A stretch of DNA of 64,000 nt from Halanaerobium sp964649895 (GTDB taxonomy: Bacteria > Bacillota > Halanaerobiia > Halanaerobiales > Halanaerobiaceae). Every line of letters begins with the position of its first letter. Position 1 is the stretch's first letter. The notes beneath the pieces were generated by a model. That model made no database searches and was not told the origin of the DNA. It saw only the letters and a program-made list of their open reading frames with translations. Location of the stretch: contig CAZYRX010000002.1 in NCBI GenBank assembly GCA_964649895.1, positions 46,987-110,986 of the forward strand, read 5' to 3'. A program made the position numbers and the translations under genes. Shown here one piece after another: positions 43,680 through 51,319 of the stretch.

Positions 43680-44906
43680 ATGTTTCGGAAAAAGAATTTT
43701 TATTTTTTATTAATCATTTTATCTCTGCTTTTCTTTTCTGTTTTACAGGTTAATGCAGCTGCTGTTGTTGAAAATGAAACAGAATTAAGTAATTATTTTT
43801 ACAGAATTGGAGTTTTGGACAGCAAAGACATTGAGATGGATGCCGAAGTTGGCTGGAACGAATTTAACCAGCTCTTCAAAAAAGCTCTTCCCGGTCATGA
43901 AGTTGATCTTGATCTGATCTGGGAAAAAGATCCAGATCTTATTCAGGCTGCAGCACAGATCATTAAAATCATCGATCAAGAAGAGTTTGTTTATACATAT
44001 GCAGACGAGCTTTCGCAAACAGAAAAATTCTCTCGTGCTGCTGAAATCACTGGTTTAATTCCAGAAGTAGATCATAATCAAGAATTAGATTATGAAAACA
44101 GCTTAAATCTGCTTTTAAAGGCAAGAACTGAACTTGGTTATTATACTCCTTATCTAGGTCATATTGATGATGAAGATATTTATAGAGAGAGTAGGACAAA
44201 ATATGAATCCATAAATATTGATCACTTCCGTGAAAAAACACCAGAACTCTTTGAACTTGGTGTAAAAGCACTACAGGAAGTATCTGGAGGAAAATTTACT
44301 GGATATAATATTAAAGATTATAATGAGAGCCCAATATTTAATCAGTCTCATATGATCAGATATGATCATGGAAACCTGGGCCATCTTCTTCAAATGATCT
44401 CATTATTAAGAAGAGAAGATTTTGATGCACGCTGGGATGTACAGGGCAGAATTTCTTCCTATGTACATCACAGTGATGAATGGGGTGAACCTGATCCAAA
44501 TTCTGTGATTGAAGAAATTGCTGAAAATCGTGTAGTTGTTGGTTCAGCATCTTATGATATATTAATTGAATTTGCAGATATGGATGAGCTAAGAGAGTTC
44601 AAAACTATGGTGGACAGCTTTGCCAGGCGTAAAGAAGAGGATACAAGTGGTCTAATCAGAGCACCTTATTATGCCCCCGTATATGCATCAATATCCAAAC
44701 TACCTGGTTATGAAAAAGTCATTGGAATGAGGATTTATTCAGACAGCTTTTACCTTCAGTCATATATTTTAGAAGAATATGCTGATCAGGTAATTGAAGA
44801 AGTTAAATCATTAAGTGCTGAAATAGATGGAGAATTTAAAATAGAATCTGAACAGTATTATGTCAACCCTGAATTTGTAGATTATCTTGAGAATAATCTC
44901 GAATAA
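43680..44906 (+). CDS. Exported protein of unknown function
   Basis: This 408-residue protein has a clear signal peptide (basic start, hydrophobic core FLLIILSLLFFSVLQ, cleavage near VNAAA, residue 28). The mature part is acidic (many Asp/Glu), as expected for a protein exposed to salt. I recognise no domain; TPYLGHIDDEDIY, HMIRYDHGNLGHLLQM and AEIDGEFKIE are notable segments. It stands alone between two terminators with AAGGAGG 7 nt before the ATG. It is probably lineage-specific and periplasmic; no function is proposed. Confidence 0.75.
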   Translation: MFRKKNFYFLLIILSLLFFSVLQVNAAAVVENETELSNYFYRIGVLDSKDIEMDAEVGWNEFNQLFKKALPGHEVDLDLIWEKDPDLIQAAAQIIKIIDQEEFVYTYADELSQTEKFSRAAEITGLIPEVDHNQELDYENSLNLLLKARTELGYYTPYLGHIDDEDIYRESRTKYESINIDHFREKTPELFELGVKALQEVSGGKFTGYNIKDYNESPIFNQSHMIRYDHGNLGHLLQMISLLRREDFDARWDVQGRISSYVHHSDEWGEPDPNSVIEEIAENRVVVGSASYDILIEFADMDELREFKTMVDSFARRKEEDTSGLIRAPYYAPVYASISKLPGYEKVIGMRIYSDSFYLQSYILEEYADQVIEEVKSLSAEIDGEFKIESEQYYVNPEFVDYLENNLE

Positions 44907-44972
44907 TCAGATCTATCAAGTTTATATATGTGTGAAAATATTGAAATTAATAAAATTAAAAATAGCTTAATT

Positions 44973-45026
44973 AAAAAAGGTTCCCTGAACAGATCGGAAA
45001 ACCCGAATTTCAGAGGAACCTTTTTT
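44973..45026. terminator. Bidirectional terminator
   Basis: AAAAAAGGTTCCCTGAA pairs with TTCAGAGGAACCTTTTTT (one bulge), with an inner CGG/CCG stem, between convergent genes. Confidence 0.88.
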
Positions 45027-45059
45027 GTTTAATGATTCTAATTATAATCTTAATTTATA

Positions 45060-45611
45060 TTAACATTCTTTAACTAACATGGCCTCTTTAAGCTCATCAG
45101 CAGTATTTTTATCATCTAAATATTCTACAATTTCAAGAGCAAATTCTAAGGCTACTCCTGGTCCTCTTCCAGTAATTATATTGCCATCTTTAACCACCCG
45201 ATTTGTTTTATAATTTGCTGATTTCATCTGATCATCAAATCCGGGATAACTTGTTGCATTTTTATCTTCGAGTATATCAGCTGCTTCAAGGACCATAGGT
45301 GCAGCACAGATAGCAGCACAGAGTCCTCCTCTATCATTTACATCTCTAATAATCTGCAGCAGTTCTGAACTATCTCTTAAATTTGCCGCTCCAGGCATAC
45401 CTCCAGGTAAAACAACATCCGTAATTTCTTCTTTTTGTACTTCTTTTATTTCAAGATCTGTTTCAATTTCTATACCATGATCCCCTTGGATTTTCTTACT
45501 GCCTATCCCTGCAGTAACAACATTAAAACCCGCTCTTCTCAGAACATCAATATTGGTCACCGCTTCAATCTCTTCAAAACCTTTTGCAATTGGAATTAAT
45601 ATCTTCTGCAT
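45060..45611 (-). CDS. DJ-1/PfpI family protein
   Basis: This 183-residue protein has the DJ-1/ThiJ fold: LIPIAKGFEEIEAVT at the start, LPGGMPGA, and the nucleophile cysteine elbow AAICAAPMVLE (Cys about 98). It is closest to YajL/DJ-1-type proteins, linked to oxidative or carbonyl stress protection; chaperone, deglycase or sensor roles are debated. It has an AAGGAGG ribosome-binding site before ATG 45611. Element copy 1 (45772-45827) lies about 160 bp upstream. Confidence 0.88.
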   Translation of the reverse strand: MQKILIPIAKGFEEIEAVTNIDVLRRAGFNVVTAGIGSKKIQGDHGIEIETDLEIKEVQKEEITDVVLPGGMPGAANLRDSSELLQIIRDVNDRGGLCAAICAAPMVLEAADILEDKNATSYPGFDDQMKSANYKTNRVVKDGNIITGRGPGVALEFALEIVEYLDDKNTADELKEAMLVKEC

Positions 45612-45771
45612 AAATTTGCCTCCTTGAAAATTATTTCTTTAATAAAATTTAACAGTATGATCTAAAAATAATAATCAGCAAAATCATCAATATGATTCTT
45701 AAGTTAAATTAAGTATATTAAATAACAGCTTTGATGTAAAGCAGTAAAAACCAAATACTTTTATTCTTGAA

Positions 45772-45827
45772 CCTCCTCTGGGCAGGCTCACGAAAATTGC
45801 TTGTAGACTTTAGCTTCTATCACTCTG
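45772..45827 (-). repeat. 56-bp element, copy 1 (after mscS)
   Basis: It matches 48928-48983 at 39 of 56 positions in the same orientation. It ends (minus strand) in CAGAGGAGG like a ribosome-binding site and shares CTAAAGTCT and GCAA. Its first bases overlap the mscS stop codon. No start codon follows the ribosome-binding-like sequence at usable spacing. Confidence 0.6.
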
Positions 45828-47141
45828 TTCAGCTTTTCTGTATTTTTGCATATCTTCTTTTACAGAATCAGAGATTGACTTTAAATGATAATCTCTTTGT
45901 GGAAAAGGTATTTCTATATTATGTTCTTGAAAACTGTCCCAAATTGAAAATAAAACTTCACTGCGAATATTTGGAATTCCATTCCTGGGGTCACTTATCC
46001 AAAAGTGCAGTTCAAAATTAACTGAATTATCACCAAAGCCCAATAAAATACATGTTGGTTGAGGAGATTCTAAAATCCTCTTTTTCCCTTCAACAGACTC
46101 TAAGATCAATTTTTCAACAAGTCTTAAATCACTGTTATAAGAAACGCCTACTTCGGCATCTACTCTGACTAGATCATCACTATATGACCAGTTTATAACC
46201 TCTTTTGTTATAAAATCTTCATTTGGTATTAAGTATTCTTTACCTGATCTAGTAACAATTGAAGCAAACCTTGTATCTAAGTTTTTGACCCAACCATAGA
46301 CACTACCTATTTCTACAATATCTCCTGGTTTGATTGATTTATCAGCAAGAATAATTATTCCACTAATAAAATTAGAAACAATTTTTTGCAGCCCAAAACC
46401 AATACCAACACCGACAGCACCACCAAGGAAAGCAAAGGCACTTAAATTAACCCCAACTGCACTGAGAGTAAATAAAGCTGCAGATATATATATTAAAATT
46501 TTACTTATTTTATTTAATAAAACCTTAATAGATGGTGTTAAATCAGAACTTCTATTTATTCTTTTGCTTACAACACTGCTTATTTTTCCAGCCAGCCAAA
46601 ATAATATACTAAAAATAATTATAACTTTTGTTATTAAAAGAATAGAAATTCTCAAATTACCACTTGAAAAAGCAAGACCATCCAAAAAATTCAAAGTTTC
46701 TTGATAAATATTTAATATTCTAAGCGCTGCAATAATCCAGATAATAATTGATAAAAAACGGAACATTTTATTTCTTGGAAAAAACATTGTGATTGACTTG
46801 ACAATTAGCCAGGCTGTAACTAGGTTACCAAAAATATTTATAATAACAGCAGGTAAAGAAAAAGCTGTAGCTATAATAAAATACATCCAAATAAAAACCA
46901 TCAATAAAAATGGGAATAGTAATTTATCAACAATTCTTTTTCTTTTTGACTCTCTTAAAATTTTTATTCTCATAAGTAGTTTAGCAATTTTTTTATTAAG
47001 AAGCATACTTAAAAAGTAAGCTGCTGCTGTTAATACAGCAAATATGATAAGTTCGATTAAATTTGAAACTACAAAAATATTATTTCTTATTTGAGTAATA
47101 ATAAGATTTAAATACTCTTCAAATTGAACTGTTTCAAACAT
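45810..47141 (-). CDS. MscS-family mechanosensitive channel
   Basis: This 443-residue membrane protein has four or five N-terminal membrane segments, then the MscS pore helix and beta domain: SAFAFLGGAVGVGIGFGLQKIVSNFISGIIIL (Gly/Ala-rich pore, about 235-266), DIVEIGSVYGWVKNL and TRSGKEYLIPNEDFI. It releases solutes on hypo-osmotic shock, important for a halophile. It lies 65 bp after the PiT gene in the same direction, preceded by GAGGTGG. Element copy 1 overlaps its stop codon. Confidence 0.93.
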   Translation of the reverse strand: MFETVQFEEYLNLIITQIRNNIFVVSNLIELIIFAVLTAAAYFLSMLLNKKIAKLLMRIKILRESKRKRIVDKLLFPFLLMVFIWMYFIIATAFSLPAVIINIFGNLVTAWLIVKSITMFFPRNKMFRFLSIIIWIIAALRILNIYQETLNFLDGLAFSSGNLRISILLITKVIIIFSILFWLAGKISSVVSKRINRSSDLTPSIKVLLNKISKILIYISAALFTLSAVGVNLSAFAFLGGAVGVGIGFGLQKIVSNFISGIIILADKSIKPGDIVEIGSVYGWVKNLDTRFASIVTRSGKEYLIPNEDFITKEVINWSYSDDLVRVDAEVGVSYNSDLRLVEKLILESVEGKKRILESPQPTCILLGFGDNSVNFELHFWISDPRNGIPNIRSEVLFSIWDSFQEHNIEIPFPQRDYHLKSISDSVKEDMQKYRKAEQSDRS

Positions 47142-47206
47142 TTGACCACCTCATTCACTTATATTCTAGCGATTTGTTATGTTAAATATCTATTAAATAT
47201 TATTAA

Positions 47207-48250
47207 TTAGACTACAGTTCTTAAAAAAACATTCTGCATAAAAAATAAAAGTAAAAAAGAAATTAAAGCAGCAATAACCGGAGTAATGAGCCAACCTACA
47301 GCTATTTCTCCGACAATTTTAAAGTTTATATTTCTTCCCCCTCTGGCCAGACCAAGACCCAATACTGCCCCCACTACTGCCTGTGAACTCGATACAGGGA
47401 CAAGAGGTGGAGAAGGAAGATTAAGCATAGTCAAAAAATCTTTTAAAAATTCTGAAGCAAAAATAAATAATACAGCAGAACTTGCAAAAACCACAATAAA
47501 TGCTCCCAGTGGAGAAATATCCATAATACTTGAGCCCACTGTCAGCATAACCTTTTTAGAATATGTAATGACACCTACTGCTATTGCAGATCCTCCCAAG
47601 AAAAAAAGCTGCTGGGTACCACTAAAATTAAAAACCCAAAGATCAAAACTCGGTATATCTAATATTCCTGTAAAGACTCCCATTACATTTGCTATATTAT
47701 TTGCTCCTAAACTGTAAGCACCAAAAGCTCCAACAATTATCAAAAGCCACCTTGTGTAAAAATCTAACTGAAGCAGATGAATTTTAGAATTCTGGAGCCA
47801 ATGTTTTATTATAAAATAAAATAAAGCTGCAAATACTGCTGCTAAAATAGGTGAAAAAATCCAAGTACCTATTATTTTTGAAAGCACTTCTGTACTTGTG
47901 GGGTTTCCTGCAAAAAAATTCCAACCGATTATAGCTCCTACTATAGATTGTGATGTTGAAACAGGTAGACCAAATCTTGTCATCCAAAAAACTGTAAAAG
48001 CAGCTGAGAGTGCAACAACAAAAGCGCCAGCTAGTGTAGCAATTTGCCCAAGACTACCGAGAGTATGTGAAGCCCCTGCTCCACTAAACACTGCTCCAAG
48101 AATTGCGAATACGGAAATCAATAAAGCAGCAGTTGAAAACCGCACCATCTTACTTTCTACTGCAGTACCAAATAAATTTGCTGCATCATTAGCACCTAAT
48201 GACCATCCTAAAAAGAGACCACTAGAAAGATAAAATAAGGTTTCTATCAT
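47207..48250 (-). CDS. PiT-family inorganic phosphate transporter
   Basis: This 347-residue transporter has about ten membrane segments and the duplicated PiT signature: GANDAANLFGTAVES near the N-terminus (about 20-34), PVSTSQSIVGAIIGW, GANNIANVMGVF, and PVSSSQAVVGAVLGLGLARG. It carries phosphate with a cation (Na+ or H+). It follows the DUF47 gene by 12 bp, the usual pairing of PiT with its PhoU-like regulator. Confidence 0.94.
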   Translation of the reverse strand: MIETLFYLSSGLFLGWSLGANDAANLFGTAVESKMVRFSTAALLISVFAILGAVFSGAGASHTLGSLGQIATLAGAFVVALSAAFTVFWMTRFGLPVSTSQSIVGAIIGWNFFAGNPTSTEVLSKIIGTWIFSPILAAVFAALFYFIIKHWLQNSKIHLLQLDFYTRWLLIIVGAFGAYSLGANNIANVMGVFTGILDIPSFDLWVFNFSGTQQLFFLGGSAIAVGVITYSKKVMLTVGSSIMDISPLGAFIVVFASSAVLFIFASEFLKDFLTMLNLPSPPLVPVSSSQAVVGAVLGLGLARGGRNINFKIVGEIAVGWLITPVIAALISFLLLFFMQNVFLRTVV

Positions 48251-48262
48251 TTAGCACACCAC

Positions 48263-48919
48263 CTAAATTGTTCTTTTAACAGCAGCAACAGAAACATCTT
48301 CACTTATAGTTTCTGACTGGTCAGATAAGGCGGCAATCTTTTCTATAAAATACCTCAGCTGCAGTTTATAAGAAATATCTATATTTTCAAACTCATCAGA
48401 AAAAAGTCTTCTTTTTAATCTCTCTTCATTTTTATCAGCTTCATGTTCATAAAAATGAACTTTATTTACATAGTCATTCACTTGAGAAATTTCTTCAAAA
48501 AATGCTCTGACAGACTTTACTAACATATTTACAGCTTCAAAATTATTTTCAATTAACTCATAAAAATCATTTTCTAAATCTTTGGGGATTTTAGGTTTTT
48601 CAATGGAAATCTGGTAAAGTCCTTTTTTTACCATATCTGTTACTGTATCTATCTCTTCAACTATATTTAATACATCACCTCTAGATTCAGGGATAAGCAT
48701 ATACTTATAGAGTTTATACTTTATATCTTTTTGCAGTTCATCAGCATCATTTTCTATTTCTTTAATATCATTTAAATTATTTTCGAACTTTTCAAATTCC
48801 TTATTTATATAGCGCGTCAGATCTCTTTTAAAAATCATTGCTGCCTGATTTACCAGGTCTAAATACTTTGTTATTTCAATTTCTAGTTCTTTGGACCGTC
48901 CGAATAAAATATGTTTCAT
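48263..48919 (-). CDS. DUF47 (PhoU-like) accessory protein of PiT
   Basis: This 218-residue all-helical PhoU-related protein has paired acidic/His motifs (EIENDADELQKDIKYKL, about 54-70; HFYEHEADKNEERLKRRL, about 155-172) that in this fold bind metal. It is encoded just before the PiT transporter, which it is thought to regulate. The start is ATG 48919. Its ribosome-binding site GAGGAGG is the end of element copy 2, which could fold over it. Confidence 0.92.
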   Translation of the reverse strand: MKHILFGRSKELEIEITKYLDLVNQAAMIFKRDLTRYINKEFEKFENNLNDIKEIENDADELQKDIKYKLYKYMLIPESRGDVLNIVEEIDTVTDMVKKGLYQISIEKPKIPKDLENDFYELIENNFEAVNMLVKSVRAFFEEISQVNDYVNKVHFYEHEADKNEERLKRRLFSDEFENIDISYKLQLRYFIEKIAALSDQSETISEDVSVAAVKRTI

Positions 48920-48927
48920 GCATTGAC

Positions 48928-48983
48928 CCTCCTCTGTGCAAAGTTATGAGGTTTGCGAGCAGACTTTAGTTTATATCACCTTA
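48928..48983 (-). promoter_or_regulatory. 56-bp element, copy 2: leader of DUF47-PiT operon
   Basis: On the minus strand GCAAA pairs with TTTGC over a loop holding CCTC, and CCTC can pair with GAGG of the ribosome-binding site: an H-type pseudoknot that would hide the site. In copy 1 the pairs become GCA/TGC and TTTTC/GAGGA (with G-U pairs). I match it to no known riboswitch. Confidence 0.45.
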
Positions 48984-49040
48984 AATATATAGTTCTAGTT
49001 ATATATTATATTTCCTGTATATTTGCATTTTTAAATAAAA

Positions 49041-49068
49041 AACAAAATCCGGCATAAAAGCCGGATTT
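49041..49068 (-). terminator. Terminator of the 49120-50441 gene pair
   Basis: On the minus strand AAATCCGGC / GCCGGATTT with a 6-nt loop, followed by TGTTTTTTATTT. Confidence 0.88.
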
Positions 49069-49119
49069 AATTAATTAATATAATAATATAACAAGTTTTA
49101 ACAATATAATACTTTGTGA

Positions 49120-49698
49120 TTATTTAATTTTAGCTTTTATTTCTTCAAGTAATTTATCAAATCTCTGATTATAACTTTTCTGAAATTCAGAAAGTTTTTT
49201 TGCAAGCTGCTGCTGCATCTGACTGCTCATACCATTGTTTTGTTCATTAGTTGAGCCAGCCTGAGCTTCTGCAGCTAGAGAATTTTGCTGACCTTGAGCA
49301 CCATTTATGGCCTGCTGAACCTGTTCGTCTAACTGTTTCTTTTGTGTTTCATACTGCTGCTGCAGACTCTGTGCTTGAGTGAATGCCTTTTCAAAATAAC
49401 TGCTGTTTTCAGTATTCCGCAGTGATTCTAAAGCAACCACAGCCTCTTTTCGTCTTTTAATTTGATCAGTAGAATTTCTCAGACCTATTGATTCAACTAA
49501 CATCAGCTGTGCTTCTGCAAGGACATTTTCATCAGCTTCTTTTAATTCTTCCCAAAGTTCTTCTGCATCCATCTTAGCTTTAAAAAATGGGGCCATAACC
49601 TCTTTGAGATTTTCTCTTATCTCTAAAGAATTGTCACCATCATTATCTTCATAAAGCTTTTCAGCTCTTTCCATTGCTTTTTCGTAAGCACTTTTCAA
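49120..49698 (-). CDS. Coiled-coil protein of unknown function
   Basis: This 192-residue, highly charged, helical protein has no membrane segment. There is a helical N-terminal part (about 1-115), then a Gln-rich coiled coil (LQQQYETQKKQLDEQVQQ, about 118-135), a low-complexity Gln/Asn/Ser linker (about 138-165), and a last helix. I do not recognise the family. It begins 5 bp after the stop of the partner gene at 49704, so the two are made together and may form a complex. Confidence 0.6.
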   Translation of the reverse strand: MKSAYEKAMERAEKLYEDNDGDNSLEIRENLKEVMAPFFKAKMDAEELWEELKEADENVLAEAQLMLVESIGLRNSTDQIKRRKEAVVALESLRNTENSSYFEKAFTQAQSLQQQYETQKKQLDEQVQQAINGAQGQQNSLAAEAQAGSTNEQNNGMSSQMQQQLAKKLSEFQKSYNQRFDKLLEEIKAKIK

Positions 49699-49703
49699 AA
49701 CTA

Positions 49704-50441
49704 TCAGTCCTCCTTAAAAAGATCAAAAAATCTATCTTGATAAGCATCAAAGACTCCCCATCTATCTAATTCTTGTTTTAATTTTGATGGGTCTTCTTCA
49801 CCTTTTTTAACCAATTCAAACATTCTTTCAATTTCTTCACTTGCAGCAATAGGAAGTCCTTCTAAATTCCTTGTTACTACAGAATAACCCTCATCATCAG
49901 TACTTAAATATCCTTTATCTTCATAATAAGGAAGCTGTGACTTATATGCACTTTTTAACATGAGGCTTTGAATAAACTTCATTAAAGATACATCCCAAAG
50001 TTCATCTACACCTTTAATAATAACTGTTAAATTGTCTTCACCATTAATCATATCTTCCTCAATTTTTCCCTGTGCTTCTTCTATATCTCTTGCAAGAGTA
50101 AAGGTGCTGATGGATTGTTTTTTATAATTCATCTTATATAACAAACCAGCCAGATCAGGATTATCACTTGCTATCATTTCCATTGCTTTTTTTGCTTCAC
50201 CACTAAAACCACTCATATTAATCATATAATCAGGTGTGAGAAGTTTTGGTTTTTCCCAGGTGATCCTTCCTTCTCTTACTTTTGTTTCAGGTCCTTCTTC
50301 TGGAAACTCTTCCAGATAATATGGCTCACTGAGCACGAAATAGTGGAGTGTTGTATCATGAGATGTCGAAATCAAATCATCAGGTTCCATGAGAATTTCT
50401 GTATTCTCAAGAACTTCTTTAATTTTTTTCTTGTTTTGCAT
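49704..50441 (-). CDS. Unknown cytoplasmic protein, partner of the coiled-coil protein
   Basis: This 245-residue acidic soluble protein has no recognisable domain. It is first in a two-gene operon with the coiled-coil protein, with an AAAGGAGG site before ATG 50441 and a strong terminator after the second gene. It contains YFVLSEPYYLEEFPEEG (about 29-45) and repeated acidic helices. Conservation in related genomes would be needed to suggest a role. Confidence 0.6.
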   Translation of the reverse strand: MQNKKKIKEVLENTEILMEPDDLISTSHDTTLHYFVLSEPYYLEEFPEEGPETKVREGRITWEKPKLLTPDYMINMSGFSGEAKKAMEMIASDNPDLAGLLYKMNYKKQSISTFTLARDIEEAQGKIEEDMINGEDNLTVIIKGVDELWDVSLMKFIQSLMLKSAYKSQLPYYEDKGYLSTDDEGYSVVTRNLEGLPIAASEEIERMFELVKKGEEDPSKLKQELDRWGVFDAYQDRFFDLFKED

Positions 50442-50552
50442 TTTAACTCCTCCTTTCAGGCCTGAAATGGAGTTTAATTGTCTATTATAAAACTAACAAT
50501 TCTTACTCCCTACTCTATATATTAATTATACATTACAAATGTGTTTTAAGTC

Positions 50553-50584
50553 AAAAAAGAAGGCCTGCAGGCCTTCTTTTTTTT
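50553..50584. terminator. Bidirectional terminator (perfect palindrome)
   Basis: AAAAAAGAAGGCC-TGCA-GGCCTTCTTTTTT, between the ECF S-component gene end (50647) and the start region of the 50441 gene. Confidence 0.9.
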
Positions 50585-50646
50585 AATAATTTTATTACTA
50601 AACTTAAATAATTATATTTTCGGTTCATTTTTTATAACTCATTGAA

Positions 50647-51165
50647 CTAGCTTTTTTGATAATTAAGCAGTATTTTACCAAGCAAAACTGCAAAAAGAGC
50701 TGCTACAATTGCTTCAGGAATCCCGTGTGTACCAGCTACAGCAAGTGCTGCACTTCTAGGAAGATAACCTCTATAAACTGCTAAAGATAAAACTCCAGCT
50801 GTATTAACAGCTGTTCCTATAATTCCTGCTAAAGCTAAAGAAAAATTCTGATTAAGATTTGATGTTGAGCGATATACATAATATGCTGCAACACCAATAA
50901 ATAACCTCGGCAGAACTGCAATTAAAGGATCTGCAAAAATCGGATTGGTTGCCCTGATAAAACTGAATACCCCAAAAATTAATCCAATCAGCAGTCCTAC
51001 TACAGGTCCTTCTATTATCCCTCCTAAAATAGCCGGCAAATGCATTATTGTAACATGTCCGGCTGGAGTAGGCACAGGAATTAACCCCAATCCTGTAGCA
51101 CCTAAAATAATAGAAATAGCCCCCAACATACCAGCAATTACGATCTGTCTTGTGTTAAGTTTTAT
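50647..51165 (-). CDS. ECF transporter S component (vitamin-type)
   Basis: This integral membrane protein of about 172 residues and five to six segments is an ECF S component of the PF12822 (folate/pantothenate-like) kind: TPAGHVTIMHLPAILGGIIEGPVVGLLIGLIFG and ADPLIAVLPRLFIGVAAY. The first ATG (51129) would cut off the conserved N-terminal IKLNTRQIVIAG, which follows GGGAGG at good spacing but begins with ATA at 51165; I therefore extend it. The energising EcfAAT genes are elsewhere. A structured leader (51174-51275) suggests ligand control. Confidence 0.82.
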   Translation of the reverse strand: MKLNTRQIVIAGMLGAISIILGATGLGLIPVPTPAGHVTIMHLPAILGGIIEGPVVGLLIGLIFGVFSFIRATNPIFADPLIAVLPRLFIGVAAYYVYRSTSNLNQNFSLALAGIIGTAVNTAGVLSLAVYRGYLPRSAALAVAGTHGIPEAIVAALFAVLLGKILLNYQKS

Positions 51166-51173
51166 TTTCTTTT

Positions 51174-51275
51174 CCTCCCATCCCAGTCCATTGATCCAGG
51201 TGGACTATACGTAAATTATATTTAACAGCATTTATTGGGTGCAGTCTCATTGCTGAATCCCGCCCCTGCTGTTAT
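51174..51275 (-). promoter_or_regulatory. Structured leader of the ECF S-component gene (riboswitch candidate)
   Basis: The transcript would start near 51275. On the minus strand AACAGCA (51273-51267) pairs with TGCTGTT (51230-51224), enclosing GGGGCGGG..CACCC. Then GTCCA (51205-51201) pairs with TGGAC (51190-51186), with GGGATGGGAGG after it containing the ribosome-binding site. It fits none of the TPP, THF, FMN, cobalamin or preQ1 patterns I know. Confidence 0.5.
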
Positions 51276-51281
51276 AAATAT

Positions 51282-51310
51282 ATTATAGTAATAAATAAAC
51301 TGATTTACAA
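51282..51310 (-). promoter_or_regulatory. Promoter of the ECF S-component gene
   Basis: On the minus strand TTGTAA (51310-51305), 17 bp, TATAAT (51287-51282). It sets the transcript start at about 51275, right where the structured leader begins. Confidence 0.7.
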
Positions 51311-51319
51311 GTGATTTTT

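Noticed and set aside
46330..46704. 124-codon frame opposite mscS
   Set aside because: Antisense shadow of a membrane protein gene with low-complexity composition and no start signal.
47286..48233. Long plus-strand open frames (143 and 111 codons) opposite the PiT gene
   Set aside because: They mirror the hydrophobic PiT codons, lack ribosome-binding sites and resemble no protein family.
51186..51273. THF, TPP or preQ1 riboswitch call for the ECF leader
   Set aside because: The conserved core sequences of these classes that I know are absent, so I left it as an unclassified structured leader.
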